A program made the translations under genes and the position numbers. From IMG/VR virus record IMGVR_UViG_3300040809_000996, positions 80,119-144,118 of that record: a DNA stretch of 64,000 nucleotides, one strand, 5' to 3'. Below the pieces are notes generated by a model. It saw only the letters and a list, made by a program, of their open reading frames with translations. It had not been told where the DNA came from and searched no databases. How positions within the stretch are numbered: position 1 is the stretch's first letter; the number at the start of each line of letters is the position of its first letter. This document shows, piece after piece, positions 44,709-52,859 of the stretch. The DNA comes from a virus.

Positions 44709-44830
44709 AAGAAAAATTAAGCATTATTTGGTATTGGATATCTTATCCTTATTACTGGATTAAAGATGAAATAAAATACCGGAAAAAATTAAAAAAATTA
44801 AGAGAAGACGATCCTTTTATATATGATTAA
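44696..44830 (+). CDS. Small membrane-associated protein between primase and carbamoyltransferase
   Basis: 44 residues. The first half is aromatic and hydrophobic (LSIIWYWISYPYYWI), the second is basic then acidic (YRKKLKKLREDDPFIYD). It starts 13 bp inside gp61 in another frame, ends one base before the carbamoyltransferase ATG and has no own ribosome-binding site, so it would be translated by coupling. Amphipathic membrane peptide; function unknown. Small size limits confidence. Confidence 0.5.
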   Translation: MVWLKEKLSIIWYWISYPYYWIKDEIKYRKKLKKLREDDPFIYD

Positions 44831-46354
44831 ATGATTACATGGGGAATTAGTGCTAATAGTCATGACGCTGCAATTAGTGTGCATAACAACGACAAAATAA
44901 AATTTGCAAGTCATGCAGAAAGATTTAGCCATAAAAAAAATGATGCACACTTAAATCCTAGTATTATTAATTATGCACTACAATGGGGGCAGCCTGATAG
45001 GATTGTTTGGTATGAAAAACCTTTTCTAAAAACTACAAGACAATGGTATGCAGGACAAAAAGATTTATTCAATAAGAATCGCATAAAAAAATATTTGACA
45101 CAATATGGTATAACATCGCCTATATCAACAGTAGGTCATCATCGTTCACATACAGCAGCGGGATATTATACTAGTGGATTTGATCATGCAACAATTCTAG
45201 TCATAGATGCAATAGGAGAATGGAATACACTAAGTGTGTGGGAAGGTGAGTATGATAAACTAACCTGTAAACGGACATGGAACTATCCTAACAGCATAGG
45301 TATTTGGTATAGTGCAATGACACAGCGCATAGGTCTTAAACCAAATGAGGAAGAATACATACTTATGGGTATGGCAGCATATGGAGATGCAGGTAAGTAT
45401 GGAGAAACAATATTAAACGATTTTTGGGAACAATTTCCTAACCATTTAAACTTTTTTAATCGCCTTCCTAACTTCCAGCTAAAGCACAATCTACATAGGG
45501 GATGCATGTGGTGGGAACCTACTAAGATTGCATTTAATATCTTAGACGATAAACAAGAATTTACACAATGGGCGTATGACGTAGCAGCAGGAACGCAATG
45601 GGCATATGAGCATATATTAACTAAGATAAGTAAGGCTGTAGCTAGGACATATGCTAGCAGTAACCTAGTGTTTATGGGTGGTTGTGCATTGAATTGCAGT
45701 GCTAACAGCAAGATAGTTGAACACTGGAATGGTGAAGGTAACATTTGGATAATGCCTAATCCGGGCGATGCAGGCAGTTGCATAGGAGCAGTGCTTGCAC
45801 ATAGAGGCACACATATAGAATGGCCTGGACCGTATCTGGGTTATGATATAGAAGGAGAATATCCAGTAGATGAAATCATTACAGAACTTATGCAAACAGG
45901 TATTGCAGGGGTTGCGTCAGGAAGAGCCGAGTTCGGTCCTCGTAGCCTTGGCGCTCGCAGCCTTCTTGCTGACCCTCAGCGTATGGATATTAAAGATAAA
46001 GTCAATGCCATTAAACGTAGACAGAAGTTCCGTCCCTTCGCACCTGCAGTCCTTGCAGAACACGCATCCAGTTTATTTGAGCCGCCCTTCGGACGTTATA
46101 TGCAGTACACCGCACGTTGTCGCTATCCTGAAAGATACCCTGCAATTGTCCACGCAGACGGAACCAGCAGAGTTCAAACAGTTACAAAGCAAGATCACCC
46201 AGGTTTTAGAGCGTTGTTGGAAAGATGGTACGAACTAACAGGCTGTCCTATGTTGTTAAACACTAGTCTCAATATAAAAGGCAAACCGATAGTAAACACA
46301 TTGACAGATGCACAAGAATTTAGTAAACTATACAATGTAAAGGTATTTTCATGA
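44831..46354 (+). CDS. Carbamoyltransferase (NodU/CmcH family)
   Basis: 507 residues. N-terminal Kae1/TsaD-like domain: WGISANSHDAAIS, GHHRSHTAAGYYTSGFDHATILVIDAIGEWNT, GGCALNC. C-terminal YrdC-like region: GRAEFGPRSLGARSLLADP and TGCPMLLNTSLNIKGKPIV, the family's active-site blocks. It transfers a carbamoyl group to a hydroxyl of a sugar or antibiotic-like acceptor. Genes of this type are known in marine cyanophages. Base composition is higher in GC than the genes before it. Confidence 0.9.
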   Translation: MITWGISANSHDAAISVHNNDKIKFASHAERFSHKKNDAHLNPSIINYALQWGQPDRIVWYEKPFLKTTRQWYAGQKDLFNKNRIKKYLTQYGITSPISTVGHHRSHTAAGYYTSGFDHATILVIDAIGEWNTLSVWEGEYDKLTCKRTWNYPNSIGIWYSAMTQRIGLKPNEEEYILMGMAAYGDAGKYGETILNDFWEQFPNHLNFFNRLPNFQLKHNLHRGCMWWEPTKIAFNILDDKQEFTQWAYDVAAGTQWAYEHILTKISKAVARTYASSNLVFMGGCALNCSANSKIVEHWNGEGNIWIMPNPGDAGSCIGAVLAHRGTHIEWPGPYLGYDIEGEYPVDEIITELMQTGIAGVASGRAEFGPRSLGARSLLADPQRMDIKDKVNAIKRRQKFRPFAPAVLAEHASSLFEPPFGRYMQYTARCRYPERYPAIVHADGTSRVQTVTKQDHPGFRALLERWYELTGCPMLLNTSLNIKGKPIVNTLTDAQEFSKLYNVKVFS

Positions 46355-46749
46355 ATAAAAACATTAACATAGACTTATTCCAAAAAATAAATTTTATTAG
46401 CCATGCAGGCTTGCCACTTACCTGGAAGATCGAATGTGATGCTATATCACCAGACGAATGGGTAGCCCTTGCACATATTATTAGAGAGTATGAGCCTCGT
46501 AACTGGCGAGCCGCTATAGGTATACCCAGAGGTGGCGTAGCACTAGGCAAAGCACTAGATAAGTACAGTACTCAAAACTTAAATGATCCTGTGCTTGTAG
46601 TAGATGATGTGTATACAACAGGCAAGAGCTTCCAAGATTATGTAGCAGAAAACTATCCAGATGAAGAAGTATTACAATGGTGTGTGTTTGCACGTAAGCC
46701 AACTGAAAATGCAGTAAATGCACTTTTTACAATGCCAACCAAAAAATAA
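46351..46749 (+). CDS. Phosphoribosyltransferase-like protein
   Basis: 132 residues. VLVVDDVYTTGKSFQDY near residue 80 is the PRPP-binding motif, and AAIGIPRGGVALGKAL resembles the pyrophosphate loop of type I phosphoribosyltransferases. It probably salvages a nucleobase for phage DNA synthesis, but the base specificity cannot be read. It overlaps the carbamoyltransferase by 4 bp and abuts gp41 directly. Confidence 0.82.
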   Translation: MNKNINIDLFQKINFISHAGLPLTWKIECDAISPDEWVALAHIIREYEPRNWRAAIGIPRGGVALGKALDKYSTQNLNDPVLVVDDVYTTGKSFQDYVAENYPDEEVLQWCVFARKPTENAVNALFTMPTKK

Positions 46750-48177
46750 ATGTCAAGACAAAATGTAGACTACGGTTATGATATACAAAAAGTATATCTT
46801 GAGATGTTCCTTACAGATGCCGAAAGTTATGTAAGATGTCAAGGTGTATTTGAACCAAAGACGTTTGATAGGCGTTTGCAACCTGCTGCAGAATTCCTAA
46901 AGGATTATGTAGCAGAGCATAACGCATTGCCTACGTTTGACATGATTAATGCTGCCGCTAAATGCGATTTAAAAAATCCAGGTACACTACAAGAACAACA
47001 TTATGATTGGTTGTTGCAGGAGTTTGAAACATTTAGTAGACATAAAGCACTAGAAGATGCAATCCTCAAATCAGCAGACTTACTAGAGAAAGGAGAATAT
47101 GGACCTGTTGAAGATCTAGTTAAGAGAGCAGTACAAATAGGATTACAGAAAGATCTAGGAACAGACTATTGGAGAGACCCCCGTGCAAGATTAGAAGAAA
47201 TAAAAAGTCGTAATGGACAGGTTAGCACAGGCTGGGCTACGCTAGATAAGCGACTGTTTGGTGGATTTAACAGGGGAGAGCTTAATATATTCGCAGGAGG
47301 TAGTGGTGCTGGTAAGAGTTTGTTCTTAGCTAATCTAGGAGTGAATTGGGCGCTGGCAGGACTTAATGTACTGTACTTGACATTTGAGCTTAGTGAGAAT
47401 ATTGTAAGCATGAGGCTTGACAGTATGGTTACAGACATACCCAGCAGAGAGATATTTAAAAGCATAGACGATGTAGAAATGAAAGTAAAGATGATAGGTA
47501 AAAAGTCCGGTGCTTTCCAAGTTAAGTATATGCCAAGTGGTAAGACTGCAAATGATCTACGTAGTTACATTAAAGAGTTTGAGGTTAAGACAGGACGTAA
47601 GATTGAAGTGATACTTGTTGATTATTTAGATCTAATGATGCCTATTGCTAAACGTATATCAGCAGAAAACTTGTTTGTTAAGGACAAATATGTAAGTGAG
47701 GAACTACGTAACCTAGCAATGGAAACTAACACACTGTTTGTTACAGCTAGCCAGCTGAATAGAGCAAGCGTGGAAGAGATAGAGTTTGATCATTCACACA
47801 TATCAGGCGGACTTAGTAAGATACAAACTGCAGATAATGTGATAGGTATCTTTACAAGTAGGGCAATGCGAGAGCGTGGTAGATATCAAATACAGCTAAT
47901 GAAAACACGTAACTCGAGTGGTGTTGGTAGTAAAGTAGATCTAGAATTTGATATTGATAATTTGCGTATACGTGATATGAACGAGGACGAAGACTATCAA
48001 GAATTTAACAAACGTAAGAGCACAGTGTTTGACCAGATCAAAAGGACTGCACAAACACAACAGGAAACCGTGAGAGAGGATCCTGCAGAAGGAGATACAG
48101 TAGGTAAGATCAAAGCCAAAACTGACAGTACTAAACTTAAAGAATTCTTAAATAACCTAAACACTGAAACAGACTAA
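46750..48177 (+). CDS. gp41: Replicative DNA helicase (gp41-like)
   Basis: 475 residues, exactly the size of T4 gp41. Walker A GGSGAGKS (about 183-190), VLYLTFELSENIVSMRLD (H1a), VILVDYLDLM (Walker B), FVTASQLNRASVE and the arginine finger region MKTRNSSGVG are all DnaB-type. It unwinds DNA at the fork and recruits gp61. Acidic C-terminus. No ribosome-binding site is evident; it starts directly after the previous stop codon. Confidence 0.92.
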   Translation: MSRQNVDYGYDIQKVYLEMFLTDAESYVRCQGVFEPKTFDRRLQPAAEFLKDYVAEHNALPTFDMINAAAKCDLKNPGTLQEQHYDWLLQEFETFSRHKALEDAILKSADLLEKGEYGPVEDLVKRAVQIGLQKDLGTDYWRDPRARLEEIKSRNGQVSTGWATLDKRLFGGFNRGELNIFAGGSGAGKSLFLANLGVNWALAGLNVLYLTFELSENIVSMRLDSMVTDIPSREIFKSIDDVEMKVKMIGKKSGAFQVKYMPSGKTANDLRSYIKEFEVKTGRKIEVILVDYLDLMMPIAKRISAENLFVKDKYVSEELRNLAMETNTLFVTASQLNRASVEEIEFDHSHISGGLSKIQTADNVIGIFTSRAMRERGRYQIQLMKTRNSSGVGSKVDLEFDIDNLRIRDMNEDEDYQEFNKRKSTVFDQIKRTAQTQQETVREDPAEGDTVGKIKAKTDSTKLKEFLNNLNTETD

Positions 48178-48186
48178 AGGAGAACT

Positions 48187-49020
48187 ATGGCGTGTGGATG
48201 CGGACGAAGTCCAGATTTTTGTAGAGGATGGCATGCTTTATCAGAAGCAGAATGGCAAGCAGAACTATTAATACTGCAAGCAGAACAAGTTGCGGAAAAA
48301 CCAAAAAACGATAAACATGTTGTAATGGTTAGAGAAGTACAGCACTATACTGATACACTGTTTAGATTTGTTACAGACAAACCAGTAGACTACACATTTA
48401 AAGCAGGTGAGTTTGTAATGATCGGGCTTGGTGATAAGGTACGCAGAGCGTATTCAATTACCAGTTCTCCTGAAGATAATCATTTAGAATTTTATTCGAT
48501 CAAGGTGCCTGACGGAGCACTTACTTCAAGGCTAAAAAATATTCAGCCTGGTGATACAGTTGAAGTAGGCGCTAAGGCAACAGGCACCCTGTTATTAGAA
48601 AACCTAAAGCCAGGTCGCAGGCTTTGGTTACTTGCAACAGGAACAGGTATTGCACCTTTTATGAGCTTAGTAAGACAGAAGGATATTTTCAATGTTTTCG
48701 CAGAAGTTAATGTAGCATGGAGTGTAAGAGAGCAAGACGAGCTTAAAGCATATAGGGCAGACCTAACAGGATACGATCTAAATTTATTTCCTATTGTAAC
48801 TAGAGATGAATTGTATATTGGATATCAGAAACGTATTACAGAACTTATCAATGATAAGGTATTACTAGGAGAAATGGATCCTCAACAAGATCGTGTAATG
48901 CTTTGCGGTAGTATGGAGTTTAATGAAGACTTAAAACGTATACTTGACGCAAATAGATTTGCAGAAGGTAATACAGGAACTCCTGGAGATTATGTAGTAG
49001 AGAAAGCCTTTGTAGGCTAA
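48187..49020 (+). CDS. Ferredoxin-NADP reductase-like protein with CDGSH-like N-terminus
   Basis: 277 residues. The first 16 carry C3-x-C5-x2-S8-P9-x2-C12-x-G14-x-H16, close to the CDGSH [2Fe-2S] pattern but two residues shorter between the second and third Cys. Residues 40-277 form an FNR: RAYSITSS (FAD-binding, 87-94), TGTGIAPF (NADP-binding, 151-158), CGSMEF near 240 and terminal VEKAFVG. It would move electrons between NADPH, FAD and a cluster or ferredoxin; in a marine phage it could feed the ribonucleotide reductase or oxygenases. AAGGAG precedes the ATG. Confidence 0.8.
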   Translation: MACGCGRSPDFCRGWHALSEAEWQAELLILQAEQVAEKPKNDKHVVMVREVQHYTDTLFRFVTDKPVDYTFKAGEFVMIGLGDKVRRAYSITSSPEDNHLEFYSIKVPDGALTSRLKNIQPGDTVEVGAKATGTLLLENLKPGRRLWLLATGTGIAPFMSLVRQKDIFNVFAEVNVAWSVREQDELKAYRADLTGYDLNLFPIVTRDELYIGYQKRITELINDKVLLGEMDPQQDRVMLCGSMEFNEDLKRILDANRFAEGNTGTPGDYVVEKAFVG

Positions 49021-49030
49021 TCAGATCATT

Positions 49031-49084
49031 GTGCCTTACACCTACTAGGAAGTAAATATTTGCCATAGAGGCAAAGAAAGGCAC
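49031..49084 (+). promoter_or_regulatory. Ribosome-site-sequestering leader of the DnaE-like gene
   Basis: GTGCCTT (49031-49037) is complementary to AAGGCAC (49078-49084), which contains the ribosome-binding site and ends one base before the ATG. Inside lies a second hairpin TTTGCC-ATAGA-GGCAAA (49059-49075). The nested fold would hide the site and could be opened by a protein or by translation. Confidence 0.5.
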
Positions 49085-49085
49085 A

Positions 49086-50729
49086 ATGGCAAACACAGAT
49101 TTAGATAATATAGAAAGGCTCATGGGTCGCTTTAAAAGACCCGTACCCGAAGGCGAAGAATACAAGCTAAGGCTAGTAGAAGAATTCGAACTAATCCTCA
49201 ATCAACGCTTCACAGATTACTTCCTCCAAATATGTGATATAATAGATCTCACAGACGATCTTACCCACATGACACGTGGCAGCGCAGGCTCTAGCCTCAT
49301 CTGTTACCTACTTGGTATTACAGATGTTGATCCTGTACTGTGGCGTATACCAGTTGCACGTTTTATGAATCCAATGCGTGATGACTTGCCTGATGTTGAC
49401 ATAGACTTTGAGCATCACAGGCAGAATGAAGTTATGCAGCGGATATTTAAAAAATGGCCTGGTAAGACTGCACGTTTAAGCAACTACGTTACATATAAAG
49501 AAAAGAGCGCACGTAGAGAAGCAGCAAAGCGTTTGGGTGCTACAGGAGCTTTAAAGCGTGGATTTACGTATGAATCTGCGGGTGTGGATCCTAAGGAAGC
49601 CAAACGTATAGAACGCAAGCTCTTGGGCAAGAAGCGTTGTATAAGCAAGCACTGTGGCGGTGTAGTAATGTTTACACGCCAGCTACCCAAAAGTCTTATA
49701 TCAGCAGATAATCAAATACTGCTGGACAAATATGAAGTAGAAGACCTAGAGCACCTTAAGGTAGATATCCTAGCTAATCGTGGACTGTCGCAACTGCTAG
49801 AAATAGATCCAGATACAGCACTTGCAGACTATCCACGCACGGATCCTGCTACTAGTGAACTGTTGTGCAGGGGAGATGTGCTGGGTGTTACACAAGGCGA
49901 GTCTCCTGCGATGCGTAGGTTATTCCGTGCGCTACAACCGCAGAGCGTGGAGGATTGTGTGTTTGCTACTGCACTGATACGTCCAGTAGCACTATCAGGT
50001 AGGCAGAAGGCTGCTATGTTCCACGACTGGAGCAGAGAAGCAGTACAGGACACAATAGTGTTTGAGGATGATGCTATTGAGATTATCAGTGATATAATAG
50101 ATGTAGACAACTACGAAGCAGACATGTATCGCCGTGCGTTTGCAAAGAAGAACGATTCAAGGATACTTGAATTTATGCAACGGATAGGAGATCATCCACG
50201 CAAGCAAGAAGCTATTACAGCACTGCAAGAGCTAAGTGGCTTTGGATTGTGCAGGGCGCATGCTGTTAACCTAGGCCGGCTTATCTGGGCACTGGCATAT
50301 CAGAAAGCACATAACAAACGCAAGTTCTGGGCAGCATGTCTAAAGCACTGTCAAGGTAGTTATAGGCGCTGGGTATACAACTGTGAAGCACACAGGGTGA
50401 AAGTGCCTGCAGAACCGGGCTGGTGGCACAAGGGATTTCCGGACGGGCTTGGTGTACGACAGCAGTGGCTTGACCGTGTAGAGTTTGCAGGTATTGTAGC
50501 TAACGGTCGTGCATTCCGTGGTACTAACGGACGCTGGGTAACATTCTTAACACTAGGCACAGGCTATGGCGAATACATAGACGTTACAGTGCAAAGACCA
50601 GTAGCATATAGAGATTATGACATCGTATATGGTCAAGGTCGCATCCGCACACAGGACAGATCAGATTATATACATACAGTAGATACCAAGTGTTACACTT
50701 TTAAACAATGGGGTGAGATAAATAAATGA
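49086..50729 (+). CDS. DnaE-like family C polymerase core without PHP domain
   Basis: 547 residues. RGSAGSSLICYLLGI, LPDVDIDFE (first two catalytic Asp), ISKHCGGVVMF, LEHLKVDILANRGLSQL (third Asp), GVTQGESPAMRRLFRALQPQSVEDCVFATALIRP, MYRRAFAKK and GFGLCRAHAVNLGRLIWALAYQKAH follow the palm, fingers and tail blocks of DNA polymerase III alpha in order. The N-terminal PHP domain is absent; the C-terminal 130 residues resemble an OB-fold (GRWVTFLTL). A T4-type family B polymerase would normally replicate this genome. Ends in a 4-bp overlap with the channel-like gene. Confidence 0.85.
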   Translation: MANTDLDNIERLMGRFKRPVPEGEEYKLRLVEEFELILNQRFTDYFLQICDIIDLTDDLTHMTRGSAGSSLICYLLGITDVDPVLWRIPVARFMNPMRDDLPDVDIDFEHHRQNEVMQRIFKKWPGKTARLSNYVTYKEKSARREAAKRLGATGALKRGFTYESAGVDPKEAKRIERKLLGKKRCISKHCGGVVMFTRQLPKSLISADNQILLDKYEVEDLEHLKVDILANRGLSQLLEIDPDTALADYPRTDPATSELLCRGDVLGVTQGESPAMRRLFRALQPQSVEDCVFATALIRPVALSGRQKAAMFHDWSREAVQDTIVFEDDAIEIISDIIDVDNYEADMYRRAFAKKNDSRILEFMQRIGDHPRKQEAITALQELSGFGLCRAHAVNLGRLIWALAYQKAHNKRKFWAACLKHCQGSYRRWVYNCEAHRVKVPAEPGWWHKGFPDGLGVRQQWLDRVEFAGIVANGRAFRGTNGRWVTFLTLGTGYGEYIDVTVQRPVAYRDYDIVYGQGRIRTQDRSDYIHTVDTKCYTFKQWGEINK

Positions 50730-51202
50730 TGAATGAACATGTACAAACTAGACTTAAATGGTATACGGTATTCTGTGTAAGTGTATTAGTGATGTATCTC
50801 AGCTGGACGTTTGGATTCCTGGACAGCCTATACAAGAGTGACATTACTAAGATTAGCTGGGTTATTATAGGATTATATTTCTTATTCTCTCTGAGACTAG
50901 GCTACAGATTACACCGATTTGACCGTGATAAAGACAGATACACTTTTAGCACCAATCCAGAATGGTTCGCCGGTGAGACCATGCTGAGCTTAGGAATGAT
51001 AGGAACTGTGGTAGGATTTATCTACATGCTAACCACAGTGTTTATAGATTTAAATGTAGAAGATACCGCAAGTGTACAGGAAGCACTGGGTATGATGGCT
51101 ACAGGAATGGGAACTGCTCTATGGACTACACTGGTTGGCTTAATTGCGAGTGTGCTGTTAAAGTTACAACTGGTGTTAGTGGATGAGCACGTAGATGGAT
51201 AG
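50726..51202 (+). CDS. MotA/TolQ/ExbB-like membrane protein
   Basis: 158 residues with four predicted helices (about 12-31, 42-57, 85-104, 120-142). The third has GMIGTVVGFIY and the fourth GMGTALWTTLVGLIAS, the conserved GTV-x-G and T-rich segments that line the proton path in ExbB, TolQ and MotA. The loop has a basic stretch (HRFDRDKDR). Such proteins form a pentamer around two ExbD/MotB-like chains. It overlaps the DnaE-like gene by 4 bp and its partner by 8 bp. Confidence 0.72.
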   Translation: MMNEHVQTRLKWYTVFCVSVLVMYLSWTFGFLDSLYKSDITKISWVIIGLYFLFSLRLGYRLHRFDRDKDRYTFSTNPEWFAGETMLSLGMIGTVVGFIYMLTTVFIDLNVEDTASVQEALGMMATGMGTALWTTLVGLIASVLLKLQLVLVDEHVDG

Positions 51203-51851
51203 ACGTTACGTATCAAATCTTGCATTTATAGATTTATTATTCAATTTAATACTTGGTTTTGTGATGCTGTTCCTAATCAGCTTCTTGCTGATTAATAATC
51301 CTGCCAAAACATCTGAAATAGAATACAAAGCAGAGATTATGATTGTAATGAGCTGGCAGGACGATCACGAAGGAGATATTGACCTTTGGGTAGAGACTCC
51401 TAACGGCAAAGTCAGCTACATAAACCCTGTTGCAGGCCATGCACACCTAGACAAGGACGATTTAGGTGTAAGAAATGATTATTATACTTTACCAAATGGC
51501 GAGGTAGAAAAGATCTATCTTAACAGAGAAATAGTTACCCTTAGAGCACTGCAACCAGGCGACTATGTAGTCAATGCCCATTATTATACTACTCCAGGCA
51601 TAGGTTCTGAACAATATGGAACTCGTATTCCTGCAGAAGTAAAAATAGAAGTTTTAAGATTAAACCCGTTCCAAATTATATTTTCAGATGGTAAAACTCT
51701 AGATGCAAAAGGACAAGAAGAAACATTTGTTAGATTTACACTTGATGCAGAAGGCACTGCTACTAAAATAAACAGACTACCTAAACGATTAGTGCAAGCA
51801 CAGGTAGGCACAACAACAACATCAAGCGGTAGTCGTTCAGGAGGCTTTTAA
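51195..51851 (+). CDS. ExbD/TolR/MotB-like single-span protein with periplasmic domain
   Basis: 218 residues. One N-terminal helix FIDLLFNLILGFVMLFLISFLL (about 11-32) carries Asp13 at the position of the essential proton-binding Asp of ExbD/TolR/MotB. The outer part, MSWQDDHEGDIDLWVETPNGKVSYINP, LRALQPGDYVVNAHYY and ITTTSSGSRSGGF at the end, is beta-rich and resembles DUF2135/YfaP-type domains rather than the ExbD or OmpA fold. With 50726-51202 it makes a two-component stator-like pair. Confidence 0.7.
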   Translation: MDRRYVSNLAFIDLLFNLILGFVMLFLISFLLINNPAKTSEIEYKAEIMIVMSWQDDHEGDIDLWVETPNGKVSYINPVAGHAHLDKDDLGVRNDYYTLPNGEVEKIYLNREIVTLRALQPGDYVVNAHYYTTPGIGSEQYGTRIPAEVKIEVLRLNPFQIIFSDGKTLDAKGQEETFVRFTLDAEGTATKINRLPKRLVQAQVGTTTTSSGSRSGGF

Positions 51852-52357
51852 TGACCTATTTATTATTGATTGCAATAGTTGTTGTGCTGCTGATCCTATA
51901 CGCTATTATCAGCACTAGAAGCAGCATACATCTTTATTATATAATTCCTGTTTCACTTGCTTGTGCGATTGGATTATATACTTTTTATGGCAGCATACTG
52001 GGATATCCTACCACACGTTATCTACAATCAAAGTTTGTACTCTTGAGTTATGCTAATTCCGACGATAGATTATTCATGTGGGTAATACACGACAACGATA
52101 CTGAACCTAGAGCTTACTCATTACCGTACACAGAAGAACAGCATGCACAGCTAGAAGCAGCAATGCAGAAGGCACGCAATGGAGTTTGGGTAGAAGGAAA
52201 CTTTAATCAAACATCCGAGGATGACGAAGGCATAGGAGATCTAGGCGATCAGTCAGGTGGTTTAGGTACGAATAAATCCCAAGGCGGAGATATGTTTGAA
52301 CTGTATGACATTGACTCTACAAGATTGCTTCCTCCAAAACAAGAACGACCTAACTAA
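51851..52357 (+). CDS. Third membrane protein of the channel-like module
   Basis: 168 residues with two helices (about 2-19 and 31-48) and a soluble part with LFMWVIHDNDTEPRAYSLPYTEEQHAQLEAAMQKARNG. The tail is acidic and Gly-rich (SEDDEGIGDLGDQSGGLG). No family recognised. It shares one base with the ExbD-like gene (TAATG), so the three are made together. Its 3' end overlaps the convergent oxygenase gene by 8 bp. Confidence 0.65.
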   Translation: MTYLLLIAIVVVLLILYAIISTRSSIHLYYIIPVSLACAIGLYTFYGSILGYPTTRYLQSKFVLLSYANSDDRLFMWVIHDNDTEPRAYSLPYTEEQHAQLEAAMQKARNGVWVEGNFNQTSEDDEGIGDLGDQSGGLGTNKSQGGDMFELYDIDSTRLLPPKQERPN

Positions 52358-52859
52358 ACAGCTTAGATCGCATTCCCCATGTGGTTAGAACACGGTGTTC
52401 TAACCTTTCATTTCGACCTATGTTAATTGCATAGTAGTCTTCAACTGGCATCTGTATACCCGTTCCAGGTTTTAAATCATAATCACCCTTAACGGTTTCT
52501 AATTTAAAATCATATTCTGTATCTAAATTAATAACTATTGTCCTTGTTCGGACACTGTGTGTTTCCTTATTGGCTATTACATTATCCGTGTGCCAAGAAT
52601 AAAAACCTCCTGCTGAAAATTTGTGTATCCTCCAAGGACGGAAAATCCAATCCACAGGTAATAGATGAGTACTTGATATTTTTTTCCTTAACAGTCTCCA
52701 TACCCAATCTGAATAATACAAACAACAACGATCGGTGCGCACAGTGTAATTATAACGTTCCGACCAACCCGAGTAATCTCTACTGGAATAACAGTTTATA
52801 TCTGCGGTAATTTTTTGTATAGTATCGTAGGAGAAAAAATCTATAACGGAATAAAACAT
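52350..52859 (-). CDS. 2OG-Fe(II) oxygenase
   Basis: 169 residues. WRIHKFSAGGFYSWHTDNV supplies the HxD iron ligands (HTD, near residue 90), RTIVINLD the following strand, and LEHRVL the distal His with the neighbouring Arg for 2-oxoglutarate. Small prolyl-hydroxylase-like enzymes of this sort are abundant in marine T4-like phages; the target is unknown. Its ATG overlaps the stop codon of the SGNH gene (TAATG). Confidence 0.82.
   Translation of the reverse strand: MFYSVIDFFSYDTIQKITADINCYSSRDYSGWSERYNYTVRTDRCCLYYSDWVWRLLRKKISSTHLLPVDWIFRPWRIHKFSAGGFYSWHTDNVIANKETHSVRTRTIVINLDTEYDFKLETVKGDYDLKPGTGIQMPVEDYYAINIGRNERLEHRVLTTWGMRSKLFS

Noticed and set aside
49086-50729. Main replicative polymerase of the phage
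   Set aside because: The T4-type replisome genes around it imply a family B gp43 elsewhere; presence of palm motifs alone does not prove the replicative role.
50726-51851. Zorya anti-phage system
   Set aside because: Only MotA- and MotB-like parts are present, the long ZorA tail and the ZorB peptidoglycan-binding domain are absent, and there is no helicase or nuclease partner of the ZorC/D or ZorE type. It also sits in a phage.
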